Shown here: positions 48,418-58,830 of the stretch, piece by piece
Layout: the number at the start of each line of letters is the position of its first letter
Position numbering within the stretch: position 1 is the first letter of the stretch
Origin: Moringa oleifera
Taxonomy: Eukaryota; Streptophyta; Magnoliopsida; Brassicales; Moringaceae
DNA: 64,000 nt
Reading direction: 5' to 3'
Assembly: GCA_021397835.1 (NCBI GenBank)
Contig: JAJFZO010000407.1
Location: forward strand, 4,836,001-4,900,000
Made by a program: the position numbers and the translations under genes
The notes under the pieces: generated by a model
Told to the model about the DNA's origin: nothing
Databases searched by the model: none
What the model saw: the letters and a program-made list of their open reading frames with translations, nothing else

Positions 48418-49758
48418 ATGGCAAGTCTCATGAAACGGAGAAAAGTGTCCCAGAAGAGGAAGAAGCAAAATGACGGGGTGATTAGCGGAGCCATGAAGTC
48501 GCCGATCTTCACCGCCCTCTTGCTTCTGGCGTTACTGTATTTCATCTATGCAGACAGCGTCGTGTCCAATATTGTCCGGAAGTACACTGCAGAAATCAAG
48601 AACGTTAAGGGATCATTTGGAGGATCGGTATCAGTACCCAGAGAGGAATCGATGGGGTCTGCAGCGAATAACAGTCTGCCGGTTGCTACACAGCAAAAGA
48701 GAGAAGAAGAGGGTGAGGTTGCTACACAGCAAAAGAGAGAAGAAGAGCGTGAGGATTCTTCAGATCTTATGATTCCTCCCCCGAAAGCCACGAGTGCAGA
48801 AAGAATGGAGTGGTTCAGAAGAAAGCTGCCTGAAATTGAAATACTCAACTCAACCGACTTGAGCCAGAGATTCCATGGAAGAGTCCTGGAGTTCTTCAAC
48901 AACAAATGCTCAGCTCAGTACTTCATGGTATGGCTTTCATCGGCGCAATCCTTTGGACCCAGAGAGTTCCTGGCTGTTGACAGTCTCTTCAGCGCCAGTC
49001 CCAAGGGCTGCTTGACTATTCTGTCAAGATCTTTAGATTCCCAGAAAGGATACAACATCCTGAAGCCGCTCCTCGACCGTGGGTTCAACATTCTTACAGT
49101 CACCCCGGACTTGCCTTTTCTGGTCAAAAACACCCCAGCAGAAGCTTGGCTCGACGAGTTGAAGAAGGGGAACGTGGACCCTGGTTCGGTTCCATTGTTC
49201 AACCATCTCTCCGATCTGGTCAGGCTTGCTGTTCTGTACAAATACGGAGGAGTTTACCTGGACACCGACGTCATATTTATAAAAGATCTGTCTGGGCTGA
49301 GAAATGCAATTGGGGCGCAAAGCATTGACAAGAAAACCAAGAAATGGAGCAGACTCAATGGCGCTGTTATGATATTTGATATTTACCATCCTCTTCTTAA
49401 GGAGTTCTTGCAGGAATTTGCAGCAAATTTTAATGGAAACAGGTGGGGGCATACAGGGCCTTACCTGGTTTCCAGAGTTATTGAGAGATTAGGAAGCAAA
49501 CCTCAACACAAACTTAAAATCTATCCACCAAAGACGTTTTATCCTGTAGATTGGGTTAAGATAGTCCAGCTTTTCAAGAAACCTGAAACGGAGGAAGAGA
49601 TGAAAAGGGCAGACAAGACTGTGAATGATATAAACAGGAGTTACACAGTGCACCTGTGGAATAAGGTGAGTAGCAAATTGAAGGTAGAGGAAGGAAGTGT
49701 GATGGAGAGAGTAATCTCAAGCCACTGTGTTATTTGCAAGAACATCCTTGATCCTTAG
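48418..49758 (+). CDS. Alpha-1,4-glycosyltransferase family protein (GT32-like), copy 2
   Basis: Single exon, 446 residues, ATG in good context (AACAATGGC). Basic N-terminus (MASLMKRRKVSQKRKK), one membrane anchor (about 28-44, IFTALLLLALLYFIYAD), then a stem. The stem holds an exact-frame 12-residue duplication at 89-100 and 101-112 (VATQQKREEE repeated). The catalytic domain parallels copy 1: RFHGRVLEFFNN, LKPLLDRGFNILTVTPDLPFL, LVRLAVLYKYGGVYLDTD with DxD at 282-284, GNRWGHTGPYLVSRV, and SHCVICKNI at the end. All expected motifs are intact. Likely a Golgi glycosyltransferase with unknown acceptor. The stem is the most divergent part relative to copy 1. Together with the dead copy downstream it forms a small dispersed cluster. 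Confidence 0.92.
   Translation: MASLMKRRKVSQKRKKQNDGVISGAMKSPIFTALLLLALLYFIYADSVVSNIVRKYTAEIKNVKGSFGGSVSVPREESMGSAANNSLPVATQQKREEEGEVATQQKREEEREDSSDLMIPPPKATSAERMEWFRRKLPEIEILNSTDLSQRFHGRVLEFFNNKCSAQYFMVWLSSAQSFGPREFLAVDSLFSASPKGCLTILSRSLDSQKGYNILKPLLDRGFNILTVTPDLPFLVKNTPAEAWLDELKKGNVDPGSVPLFNHLSDLVRLAVLYKYGGVYLDTDVIFIKDLSGLRNAIGAQSIDKKTKKWSRLNGAVMIFDIYHPLLKEFLQEFAANFNGNRWGHTGPYLVSRVIERLGSKPQHKLKIYPPKTFYPVDWVKIVQLFKKPETEEEMKRADKTVNDINRSYTVHLWNKVSSKLKVEEGSVMERVISSHCVICKNILDP
48682..48753 (+). repeat. 36-base in-frame tandem duplication in the glycosyltransferase stem
   Basis: Copies 48682-48717 and 48718-48753 differ at one base (GGT versus CGT, changing Gly to Arg). The duplication preserves the frame and lengthens a charged linker between the membrane anchor and the catalytic domain. 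Confidence 0.85.
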
Positions 49759-50905
49759 AGACAGTTCCTCATCTGGTGAATTACAAGCTCACTTACAGTT
49801 AAAAGAAGTGACCTGTGGTGACGTAGCAAGAGTAATCATCACATCCTTGCAACATGGGATTTTTTATTTTTTATTTTTCCTGCTAGTTTATTTCATTCTT
49901 TTTAAAAAGAATTCTTGATTTTTTTTTCTTTGGGAGAAAAGGCTTTCAAGGTCTTTCAGAACCCATCTCGAGCAGGTACAAGTTTGTTACATATGCCCAA
50001 TTTCTTATAGATTCCATCTGAAATAAAATATTTCCTTTGAAGAAGGTAGTCAAGTTTGATTACACTGCAGTGAATTGATATAAGAGCTCCTTCTGCAATA
50101 AAGTTTGATTCTAAGCTCTTTGAGCCTCAACCTTAAAATAGTTCTCAGCATTACCATGCTCAGCAGTGCGGTATTCTTTCTTCGGAAAATTGCGTGAAAC
50201 CATTCAATTTCCACAAAGGACAAACCCAAGGCATTTGCAAAGAATACTTCCATTACAAGTTTGATGAGTAAATAATGAAGGAAAGCATACCAGTGCCGTG
50301 GTATAATCACAGTAAAAAGGTTAAAAAACAAATAAATGATCCACATGGAAGTACTAATTCCGAAAACTCTTATTTGTTTTCCATGATATAATACAAAAGG
50401 TGCTTTTATAAACGCATTAAAAAACAGACTTTTTTCTTGTCATATGTAAAAGGGAGGTAATGTCACAATATGATGGGGGAAGTACTTGTTAACTCTTTAA
50501 TGTTCGAGTAAATGCCATGACTCTGCAATAAGTCCTCTATAATGGCTGTCAAAGTGCCCACAAATGCATGGCAACAGCATTTTAAAAATCAAAAAGCCAA
50601 ACATAGAAATCCAGAGGAACTACAGAGCAAAACTTCTCTGAAAAACCACAAGCTCTGTGGGTTATAAATGCCTGAAGCAGTAGAAAGATATCATACTTTG
50701 GCCTTTGCTTCAGAGCAGCAATCAATCAAGCTAGAGCATTTGGCTACCATCAATTCCCAAGAGCAAAGGACAGCTCAAGGCAACTTTCAATAGCACATCA
50801 CTGCCTTCCAGGGAAGAAATTGGCAGTGAAACTTCAAAACCTCTTATTCAATCATACAATGCAACAAGAGAAGAAAGAACAGCATGACTCATGGACAAAA
50901 ACTCT
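49759..50905. other. 3' region of glycosyltransferase copy 2 and intergenic DNA
   Basis: T-rich 3' UTR-like sequence to about 49930, then mixed sequence without a recognised gene. The frame at 50050-50346 (-) has no family features. Parts may be further decayed sequence of the glycosyltransferase relic that follows. Confidence 0.4.
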
Positions 50906-51475
50906 GAACTTGAAATACTTCGTCAATAATTTTATGGTAAAGTTCTGGAATACTTGCAAAGAGCACTCCTGATGACTATCAATAACACCTTTTTTTCTGT
51001 GAGCCGGTAGATGGCCTGCATAAGCCAATTGTTTTCGTGCTTAATGATCATACCGAGCGTGGAATTCAGAGAAAGGCAAGTAGATCATATCGAGCGTGGA
51101 ATTCAAAGAAAGGCAAGTAGATCCCAGAGCTATCTGACGGTAAGTCAAAGTCCATGCAGTTATACCTGTCCCTGTATATTTCATAATTCTTACAGATTTG
51201 ACATGGCTGAGGAATGCTGCAGTGCAAAGTATAGATGGAGTGACGATGAAATGGACAAGACTAGGAGTACAGTGATGATATTTGATACGGAATACTCAAT
51301 TTTGCTCAACTTCAAAGGGGGGACTGGCCAGATTGTGGAATGGATATGAAAAGGGCATCAATGGCCTTACCTGGTTTCTGCAGGGACTAGAAGAGTTGGA
51401 ATTAAACATGATTATAACCTTACTTTTCCCTCCTAAAGCTTTCAATCTGGCAGATATGACAAAGACAGTGAGGTA
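50906..51475 (+). pseudogene. Glycosyltransferase relic (third GT32-like copy)
   Basis: Fragments colinear with the two intact glycosyltransferases appear in mixed frames. ELEILR then FYGKVLEYL (50906-50960) corresponds to the PEIEIL...FHGRVLEFF region. DLTWLRNAAVQSIDG then MKWTRL (51195-51265) corresponds to DLSGLRNAIGAQSID...KKWSRL. After a frameshift there is STVMIFD (about 51268-51288). GINGLTWFL then LLFPPKAFN (about 51356-51450) corresponds to GHTGPYLVS...IYPPKTFYP. The middle of the catalytic domain, including the DxD motif, is gone and replaced by unrelated sequence with a 37-base duplication. Stops and frameshifts rule out function. Same strand as copies 1 and 2. Confidence 0.8.
51047..51120 (+). 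repeat. 37-base tandem duplication inside the glycosyltransferase relic
   Basis: Copies at 51047-51083 and 51084-51120 share ATCATA(C/T)CGAGCGTGGAATTC and AGAAAGGCAAGTAG with about two mismatches. They lie in the segment that replaces the lost catalytic core. Confidence 0.8.
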
Positions 51476-52024
51476 ATTTAAGATAGCTCTAAACAGAGGC
51501 TGAATTAGAATAGGTCACAACATGCAGCTCAAACTGAGGAAGAGGATTTATAGGAAACGAATACAGAAAATAAGTAGACTGCATCTTTCTCCAAAAGATA
51601 TTACATTGCTTGAAGAAAATTTTTGATCTAAAATAGGAGCTTCTGAAGTTCAAGGCTTTCACTAACCTCCACTTCGCGAAACAATGTACAAGTTTTCATT
51701 CTGCTTTTGAGTTAAATTTTGACAGCTAGGAAGTGATGGCATTCCATATATAGGGGTTAAAAGCTGCTAATGGAATTATAGGCTTCCAGGCTTCATTACT
51801 ATATAGCTAAACTATGGTGGCATAAACCTACAGCTAAAGGAATGTATTTGAACAGTAGAAGTGGCAATGCAAAATGTGATTTCTACACTTCCACAACATA
51901 ATAACTGGTTGTAACTGATCCCAAATAAGAGCTAAAATTATAATACAATACCAAAGGCAGCACCATAAGCCACACTTCAAGTTAAAGTGACAGTAATTAA
52001 AACCAGAATCAATTAAGTAACTAA
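51476..52024. other. Intergenic / 3' region of the PSRP4 gene
   Basis: Mixed sequence with no gene recognised. The end next to 52025 should contain the 3' UTR of the plastid ribosomal protein gene. Confidence 0.45.
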
Positions 52025-52633
52025 CTAGAAGAGAGACTCATCGATTTCAATTTTGACAACCTCATCGTCTTCAAACTTATCTTTCTTAGGAGGTGATGGC
52101 GGAACGGATACCCTAGGTGGCCCTCTTCCTTTCTTCTTGTCCCGAGGCCTCGCCTGATAAAAGAAATTAACAAGAAGAAGAAGAAAATTACATAAACACA
52201 ATGAATTAACCAAAGCATCCTCTATCCCGAACCGCTCAAAGTGAGCTTAAAACGAAAAAGTCAGAAGCCATAGTTACATTTCCAAATGAATGATTGAAAC
52301 GCTTCCCTTTCGCGGTTTTCTTGTCGCCTCGGCCACAATACACTGCGAGTTGTGGCACACGAAGTTCACGTAATTACAGTTAATAGCGACACGAACAAAT
52401 ATCATACACATACATATTATATAAATAGACAGAGAGATTGTGAATTTGTAAGAGAGAGGTTGCTACTGACCAAAGGGGATTGAGGAAGAGGAAGTTGCAG
52501 AGAGGGAAAGTGAAGGAGCTGAAAAAGAGAGCGAAGTGCCTAGGGTTTCCGATTGAGAAGAAGCTATGCGAGAAGAAGAAAGATTGAGAGGCCGGAAAGT
52601 GATTGGTGGCACTCCAACGGTCAGTGACGCCAT
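52025..52633 (-). CDS. PSRP4: Plastid ribosomal protein PSRP4 / bS31c (30S subunit), nuclear-encoded
   Basis: Three small exons on the minus strand, 52633-52471, 52342-52278 and 52153-52025, give 118 residues in one frame. The first exon is almost entirely a chloroplast transit peptide ([20 protein letters not shown]..., Ser/Thr-rich, few acidic residues). The mature part begins near [22 protein letters not shown], the hallmark of the bacterial Thx/bS31 family. It continues [15 protein letters not shown], a Pro/Lys linker, and an acidic tail ([15 protein letters not shown]) typical of the plant protein. It belongs to the small subunit of the chloroplast ribosome. The acidic C-terminal extension, absent from bacterial Thx, is normal for the plant family. 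From memory, Arabidopsis At2g38140 is the same protein and also sits beside AUX1 and a glycosyltransferase. Confidence 0.93.
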
Positions 52634-54705
52634 GACTGAGTTCCCTTTCCCAGGATAAGGTATCAACCAGAACTTGATGCCGTTCGCCCGATGTTTATAT
52701 ACAGACGCAATTCGTCAACTACAGTAGAACCAACAATAATCTGGTGCAAACGACCCTATCCAGCCATTGAGGTTGTACCACATCATACCCACCATTTCAC
52801 GGGCAAAGATCTTCACTTATAACCCGATCTAGCCCAAAGTACCGGCCAGTAATTAGCATTACTTGGGCCTTGTTGTCATCCAATCAGGCCTTAACTGGGC
52901 CTCCCTAGGACTAAGGATGGGCTACAGTTTACAATTAGGGATGTCTTCTGTTTCTCAACGGCCCACCTCTAATCCCCCTTTCTCGTTCGTACAATCCGGT
53001 GCATTTCAACCCTTTTCTAACCGCACCACAACGGTCAAATCTTGAACCAGTAATTAAATAAACAAATGTCTGGAGACCACGTTGGGTGTACCAAAAAACT
53101 GAGACACCAATCTAAAGAAAACAAGAACAAAGCTAAATGGGCAGAAATGACGGTCTGCTTGTTTTTTCTTCAGTTTCTTTGAACATCTCCATTCAGATTT
53201 ACTTCCGCTTTTCACAATCTCATCTTCCAAGTTATCAGGACAACCTAATTGTTATTATTATTAATTATCAACTTATCCCGTTGGACAAAGCAAGAGATCA
53301 AATCCACACATTAATTACTCATACGGTTTGCTTCTCTTTCAAATCTGCAGTTTCCACGTGCCTATGCATGTTCTGCTAAGTAAAGAAATTCCTTACTGTA
53401 AACTAATCTTATATTTTAATTTTAACATAATCTTTTCGGGATGCTTATATCATAAGCATTTCATAACGGTGTTAAAAAGTTTCTGGTGAAGAGGTCGAGG
53501 TAGTGCAGATTATGCAACAGTCAAGTTTAGAATTTAAATGCAGCTTTTTGCGCAATTAATAATAACAATATTATGATCTTACCAAAAACTGCAGTTAAGC
53601 TTTTCATTTAGATAATCAATTATATTATATATATATATAAGATATGTTATTATATTGAATCAAAATTTTCTCTTTTAAGCTGAGATCAACCGATGATTTT
53701 TATTTTAGTATATTAATACCCATGTCATAAAGATAATGATCTTATTAAATGTCAAGATCAATCGTCTGCCTGTGTAATTAATTTTGAAAAATTAAGTGTT
53801 TTGGTGTATGTTTTTGACTATGAACAAAGGGTAATTATTGCACAAATTAAGGTAGTAGTTAAAAAGTAGCGTAGCTGGAGATTTTAGTCAATGCAAAGAA
53901 GCAATTATAATTTACCTAAACTTGAAAATAAGCTTGCTTTCACCAACTCGATCTTGACCTCTGAAATTTTGGACTAAATTAAACAAATCAGATGATGCGG
54001 CAGTAGTTTCTATTCCCTTTTAGAGTCTATTTTTAAAATGATCGCAATTACTAGAGACATTAACGCACTTTTTTCTATTAAAAAACTCAAAAGGAACAGA
54101 GGAAACAGCAAGATGACACCTGAAAATTGGGTGCATGTGCTGGAGAAATATAAATAAACGGAAAAGATCATAAGGCACTAATTAATTGAAGGCAAGTTGA
54201 TGGAGCATGAGGCTCACAGTGTAAGGTTCATGTACGTGTTAACATGTGATGGTGAGGGAAGAATATTTAGGAGTGAAGAGTGGCACGTGACAGATGGGGG
54301 CGAGCCAACGTGCAACCCATGTGAGAGTGGGCGAGTCCACGGCCCACACCTTCCTTGAAGAATCTAAGGTCAAAAGGAGGAGGAGCCATTGACGGATCGA
54401 TCGAGCATCAGTGGGATTAAAAAAACCATAGAGACCATGCTGGTTTGATTAGGAGAATTGGGTGTAAAAAAAGTGAGAAACTAAGCATTATATTTAATTT
54501 ATATTAGCCTGTTGCTTTAATAGCAAAGGAATCATAACAATAAAACACACTATTTTATCCGCTAATTTTAAGCGACAAAGCCGAAAAAAAAAAATATAGG
54601 AAAGACCAAATCTAGCACACCTCACATGTGGGGGAAGTATTGCTACTTTCCCATCTATGATACAAAATATGAACCAAAACAGAGATGATTGAGGAGGTGA
54701 CTGGC
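52634..54705. other. Intergenic region upstream of PSRP4, downstream of the auxin carrier
   Basis: The PSRP4 promoter lies in the first few hundred bases (52634-52850). The rest, to 54705, has mixed to AT-rich composition with a TA microsatellite near 53625-53640. Open frames at 52863-53045 and 53137-53379 show no family features. Confidence 0.45.
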
Positions 54706-57700
54706 TCAGTGACGGTGGGTTGGTGCAGGTGCGGCGGGTGCAGGTGGTGTCGGGGGCTTGCATTGGTAGCATTTGGCGAAGAGACCGAATGTGTCGACTT
54801 GCCTGACGAAGTTGGTCATGCTAGCCCAGCCACCGAAGCCGAAGCCCACGACCAGAACCCAGACCACGACGAAGGTGTTGAGTGCGTACATGGCTGTCCA
54901 GCTTGGCAAAAAGGAGGGAGGCTTCTCTGCCGCATTCTGTCGAACAGTTGGCGAGCCGTAAGATTAAGAAATCCGTAGTAAATTTGGTTGAAATATCGGG
55001 AGAAGGAAGGTCAAGTCAGCCAGCTCATGGGAGCCAAGACTATAACACGTCCTTTGTAGTACATAACTAAATGAGAAGGACAAGCCACCTATCACTCTAT
55101 TCTTCTCGCAAGATTTCCCCATCCAAGACTTAAATGCTCTTCATAAGCTTCTCTCTCTCTCTAACCCACCCGACCGTTCAGACAAGGTGACTGTGGAAAG
55201 TGTAAATGCCCATCAAATCCGGACTACCCACTGAATCCAAAATGACAAAACATACCCTTGACAGATCAAGATAATTATGGCATGAACGATTCGTAGAGTA
55301 ACCAAAAGGGCAATAAGGGCATGTGGGTCACAGACTTTAAGGGCACAGTGTCCTAATGCGAGCTAAGGGAAGAAGCCTTAAGAATAAAAGAGAGCAGAGT
55401 CTGATGAAGCAGTTAAATTTACCTGTCTTGCAGACGCTTTTCGGTAAGTGAGCATATGAGCAAGAGATGGGATGATGTAGACGGTGAAGCTCACCAAAAG
55501 AGCACCAACCGCAGAGTTTATGGGCCCGAAGAATGGGAAGATTATAGCCAGAAACCATATCGGTATCACCACCGGCAGCCTCGCTAGTGCTCTTAAGCAT
55601 ATGCTCTTCGTGTCGTGCATGCCGATCACCTTCTCCCACACGAAGTACAATGGAGTACAGGCGAATCCAAATGTGATGAACTGCACAATTTGCAGAGTGA
55701 ACCAACCGTTAGCTCGTAATTGAAAAGCCCATTTAATCACATGATCCGATTCATTGACCCAAATCTAAATCGGATTTATCTACTGCCACTGATGCAACAT
55801 TTACGTTGGGTTTAGCTATTTCGAATTATTATGCTCCCCAAAATGGCTTAGCAGGCAATAATTAAATTAAGAGTTAATGGATAAAGTAGACGAATCTGAA
55901 TTTTGACCTGGTGGATGAGCATGAGAATGACGGCAGCATCACGGAAGCCATTCTTGGGGAGGAGAGAGAAGGCGTTCGAATGATTGAGGAGCTCATCGCC
56001 GAAGGCCCAGTAGACGGCGGCCGCAGACGGAATCGTTAGAGTGAAGACGTACAATGTGGCCAGCAAGTATATGAACTTGAACTTCTGAGGCTTCCACATG
56101 GCGTGCATGATTTCCCTGAAAAGGAATTTACCATCGTAAATCAAGCAGGGCAAAAGCGGCAATGATCTACTCGACCAGTAAAATCATCACTAGCGACAAA
56201 AATGCAAGTTCATCAGGAAGACATGAACAGAGCTCTAAAACATCACAATATGACGAAAATGCCCCTCAACCCATTGGATCCACTTTTTCTTACAGGCTAC
56301 CATTATTGAATCCATGATAGAGAAATGTGGTAAAGACAGAAGACAAAGGAGCAGTAGATTAAGCTGAGAATCAATGGGGGAGTGCAGAAGATAGGACTGC
56401 CCAGACATCCTGTGCAATTTTCCTAGGAAAAAAAAAACTGAAGAACAAAAGTGAGTTTTATGGCATGATTTTGTCTGGGTCTGGAACCCCAATATGGCCG
56501 GCAAAAGCTGCAAAGAGAAGCGGAGTAGAAACAAAAGAAAGGAAGAGAAGGACAAGAAATATTCATACAGGGTGAAATAAAACAGTAAAGAAAAATAAAA
56601 ACTTACACTGTAACGGCGTGTCCACCGAACGTGTACAGTATGTTGGTTGCTCCTGTAAAGTACAGCACTAGCTTCGTTGGAGCTGTGTGTGTTACCCCTT
56701 CAACCTGCAGATACAAGAGAAACGGCGTCGGGACCCTGTCAGTGATCGTCGAAGCTGGTAATGGTGGAAATGGAGCATCGGGGATGACGGTTGATTCATT
56801 ACCTGGCCGTGAACCAGAGCGGCAATGGCCAAGTACCAGGCGGTGTAGGTGGTCATACCGAGGCCGAGAAAAGACCACATACGGTAATTGTGGAAGGAGG
56901 GTATGAATACGGTGGTTGCACAGCAAGCTCCGAAAATGTACGTCCATGTCCTCTTGTCCAGTCGGTCATTGATGTAGTAAATGTTGCTGATCTCATGATA
57001 AAGAAGAATTTGAAATCAATTTAACAAAAAAATGAAATCCCAGTTGGGACTTCGTCTTTTTTGGGGTTTTGTTCACTAATTTCAGAGTGAAAACGAAAGA
57101 GAGACCTTACCTTGCACAAGCTATGAGCTGAATGACAGATCCGAATAAGAGGAAAGTACAGTTGAAGGCTAGCCCCACTGCCTTCCAGTACGGACCCAGC
57201 AGTCCATCAAGAACTTCAAACCACTGTAAACCAGAAACAGTGTAAGCTTTTTGCAGTGGACAAGACATTTTTTCTCTCTTGTTTTTTGGCTTTGAAGATT
57301 GGGTATCAATGGTGGCGGTGGTGGTGGTTTCTGTGAAAGGGAGGAAACTGACCTGTATGACATGGTTTTTAAAGCTGACGTTCTCTTTCTCCTTCCTGCT
57401 CCGGTACTCTAAGTAGAGCACACTGATGAGGTAAGCAGTCCAGCTTCCCATGAGTCCGTAGAATATCTGAAGCAGAATTCCTGATAACATACCCAGCTGA
57501 GAGAACGAGTAGGGCAGTGTCAACAGTACTTGGGCCACCTGCAACAAGATCCAGAAGAGAGAACTTGTCATTTCAATGGAGGAAGTGGATAATGAATAGA
57601 TGTTTCCAGTGACGGGTCGAGGTTTATGTACTTGATTGGAAGCGCAGCTGAACCAGGCGTCCCAAGCAGAGCCGCCATGCCAGAGGAGGCTCTTGATGCT

Positions 57701-57805
57701 GAACATGGAGGTGTGCTCGTCTTCCTTCTCTTCTTCTTTGCCTTCATGCTCTGTCTCGCTGAAGTTGGAGACTATGGCTTCTTCTGCTTGCTTCTGAGGC
57801 AACAT
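54706..57805 (-). CDS. LAX: AUX1/LAX auxin influx carrier
   Basis: Eight exons on the minus strand: 57805-57632, 57538-57353, 57223-57111, 56986-56803, 56704-56607, 56115-55908, 55680-55423 and 54936-54706. They form one frame of 483 residues, the normal length. The start MLPQKQAEEAIVSNF matches the common rosid LAX start; longer upstream frames lie in a probable 5' UTR intron. The acidic cytosolic N-terminus is followed by LLWHGGSAWDAWFSCASNQVAQVLLTLPYSF and about 11 membrane helices of the amino acid/auxin permease superfamily. Conserved blocks: WFEVLDGLLGPYW, FGSVIQLIACASNIYYIND, TWTYIFGACCATTVF, FTGATNILYTFGGHAVTVEIMHAMW, RLPVVIPIWFLAIIFPFFGPINS and DTFGLFAKCYQC. It is a plasma-membrane H+/IAA symporter. 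Position beside PSRP4 and the glycosyltransferases suggests the AUX1/LAX1 branch, but AUX1 and LAX1 cannot be separated by eye. Confidence 0.96.
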
Positions 57806-58081
57806 TGTCTTCGTTTTTCTGTGTGTGTAAATCTGGAACATATAAAAGACAGTCAATGGGACAAAAACTACAATCAAACGCAACGCAAAGAAAAAGAAAG
57901 CTAATAAGACTCCCCAGATGCAAACACCAAGAATTTCTTCCAAATCTTAAACTATGCTCACTAAGTACGCTTTCACAGAAACCCAACAAAAGAGAAAGGA
58001 TCAAGTTATAAGAAACAACAAGCGGGGAAGAGTTTAATATGTTTTTCACGAACCAGACGAAAGAGAAGGGAACCCATTACC
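57806..58081 (-). promoter_or_regulatory. 5' leader of the auxin carrier with a probable UTR intron
   Basis: On the minus strand an acceptor (tatgttccag) ends at 57833, so a short leader exon 57832-57806 would precede the ATG. A donor GTAATGGG at 58080-58075 would define a 5' UTR intron of about 250 bases. The long open frame through this stretch (to 57943 and beyond) includes hydrophobic residues absent from the family, so it is better read as intron. Needs transcript support. Confidence 0.35.
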
Positions 58082-58630
58082 ACTTTCAACATACCCGGTT
58101 ATGAGATGTCTCTTTCTCGAAAAAGAACTGAGGAAACCAGAGATCCTACGAAGACCCAAAGACGCCTAGTGCTCTTTTTCTTCGTTTCCACAATGGAAAA
58201 CAGCAACCAAAGTGCGAATACAGAGAAAAAAGAGAGATGACAGAGCAGAGAACAGTTGGGGAGCAGAGGGTTTTAAGAATTCTCCATTCCAAGATTTGGC
58301 AGGAGGAAAAAGAGATGCAGAGAGAGAGAGAGAGAGACTTAAATGTCCTGAAATAATTACAAGAAATCTCCAGCTACGAATCCTTTGCCTCTTTGGCCTG
58401 TCAAAAGAACCACTCCTACTAAAACAAGCCTCTCTCTCTCTTTAATGCGCCACCAATTTTCTTAGAGAAAGAAAAGGCAGTGCCGCATACCAAAGACGGC
58501 TGAGCGACCTTAAAAGCAGGACAATCTGCTCCTTCTTCAATGGTATTTGCAGAGGTTGAATAAAAAGACCCTTTTCACTCCTATTCAACCAAATACAGTA
58601 ACGCATAAACAAACCTCACACGATACTTAC

Positions 58631-58653
58631 TATATATATATATATATATATAT
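58631..58653. repeat. TA microsatellite upstream of the auxin carrier
   Basis: About eleven TA units, roughly 830 bases upstream of the carrier's ATG. Confidence 0.85.
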
Positions 58654-58729
58654 GTTTGTTTATGATATACTGGTTTTGTTTTTTTACTTTTTCCTGCTTT
58701 TTCTTTCTCCCCTCTGAAGTTCTTCTCTA

Positions 58730-58762
58730 CCCACGCCCACACCCACACCCACACCCACACCC
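58730..58762 (-). repeat. Hexamer repeat with G-quadruplex motif
   Basis: On the plus strand six CCC runs are separated by exactly three bases (ACG once, then ACA four times). The minus strand, which is the auxin carrier's sense strand, therefore reads GGG-TGT repeats. This satisfies the usual G3N1-7 quadruplex pattern with spare runs. Confidence 0.85.
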
Positions 58763-58783
58763 TTTAAACGCAGAAAGCAAAAG

Positions 58784-58817
<34 letters not shown>

Positions 58818-58830
58818 TGAGTGAGAGTGA

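Larger units (their letters stand above)
58082..58830 (-). promoter_or_regulatory. Auxin-carrier upstream region with simple repeats
   Basis: Contains a GA tract at about 58319-58336, a TA microsatellite at 58631-58653 and an (ACACCC)n tract at 58730-58762. That tract is G-rich on the minus strand, with six GGG runs. A second (GA)n tract lies at about 58789-58814. GA tracts are targets of plant BPC/GAGA-binding factors. A TGTCTC auxin-response-element core lies near 58107-58112. Function is inferred only. Confidence 0.4.

Noticed and set aside
51011..51476. Open frames of 112 and 64 residues as small genes
   Set aside because: They are pieces of the glycosyltransferase relic in different frames; MIFD and PPKAF motifs betray their origin.
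57806..57943. N-terminal extension of the auxin carrier with a hydrophobic segment
   Set aside because: It crosses a good acceptor site at 57833 and no family member carries such a segment; it is better explained as a 5' UTR intron.
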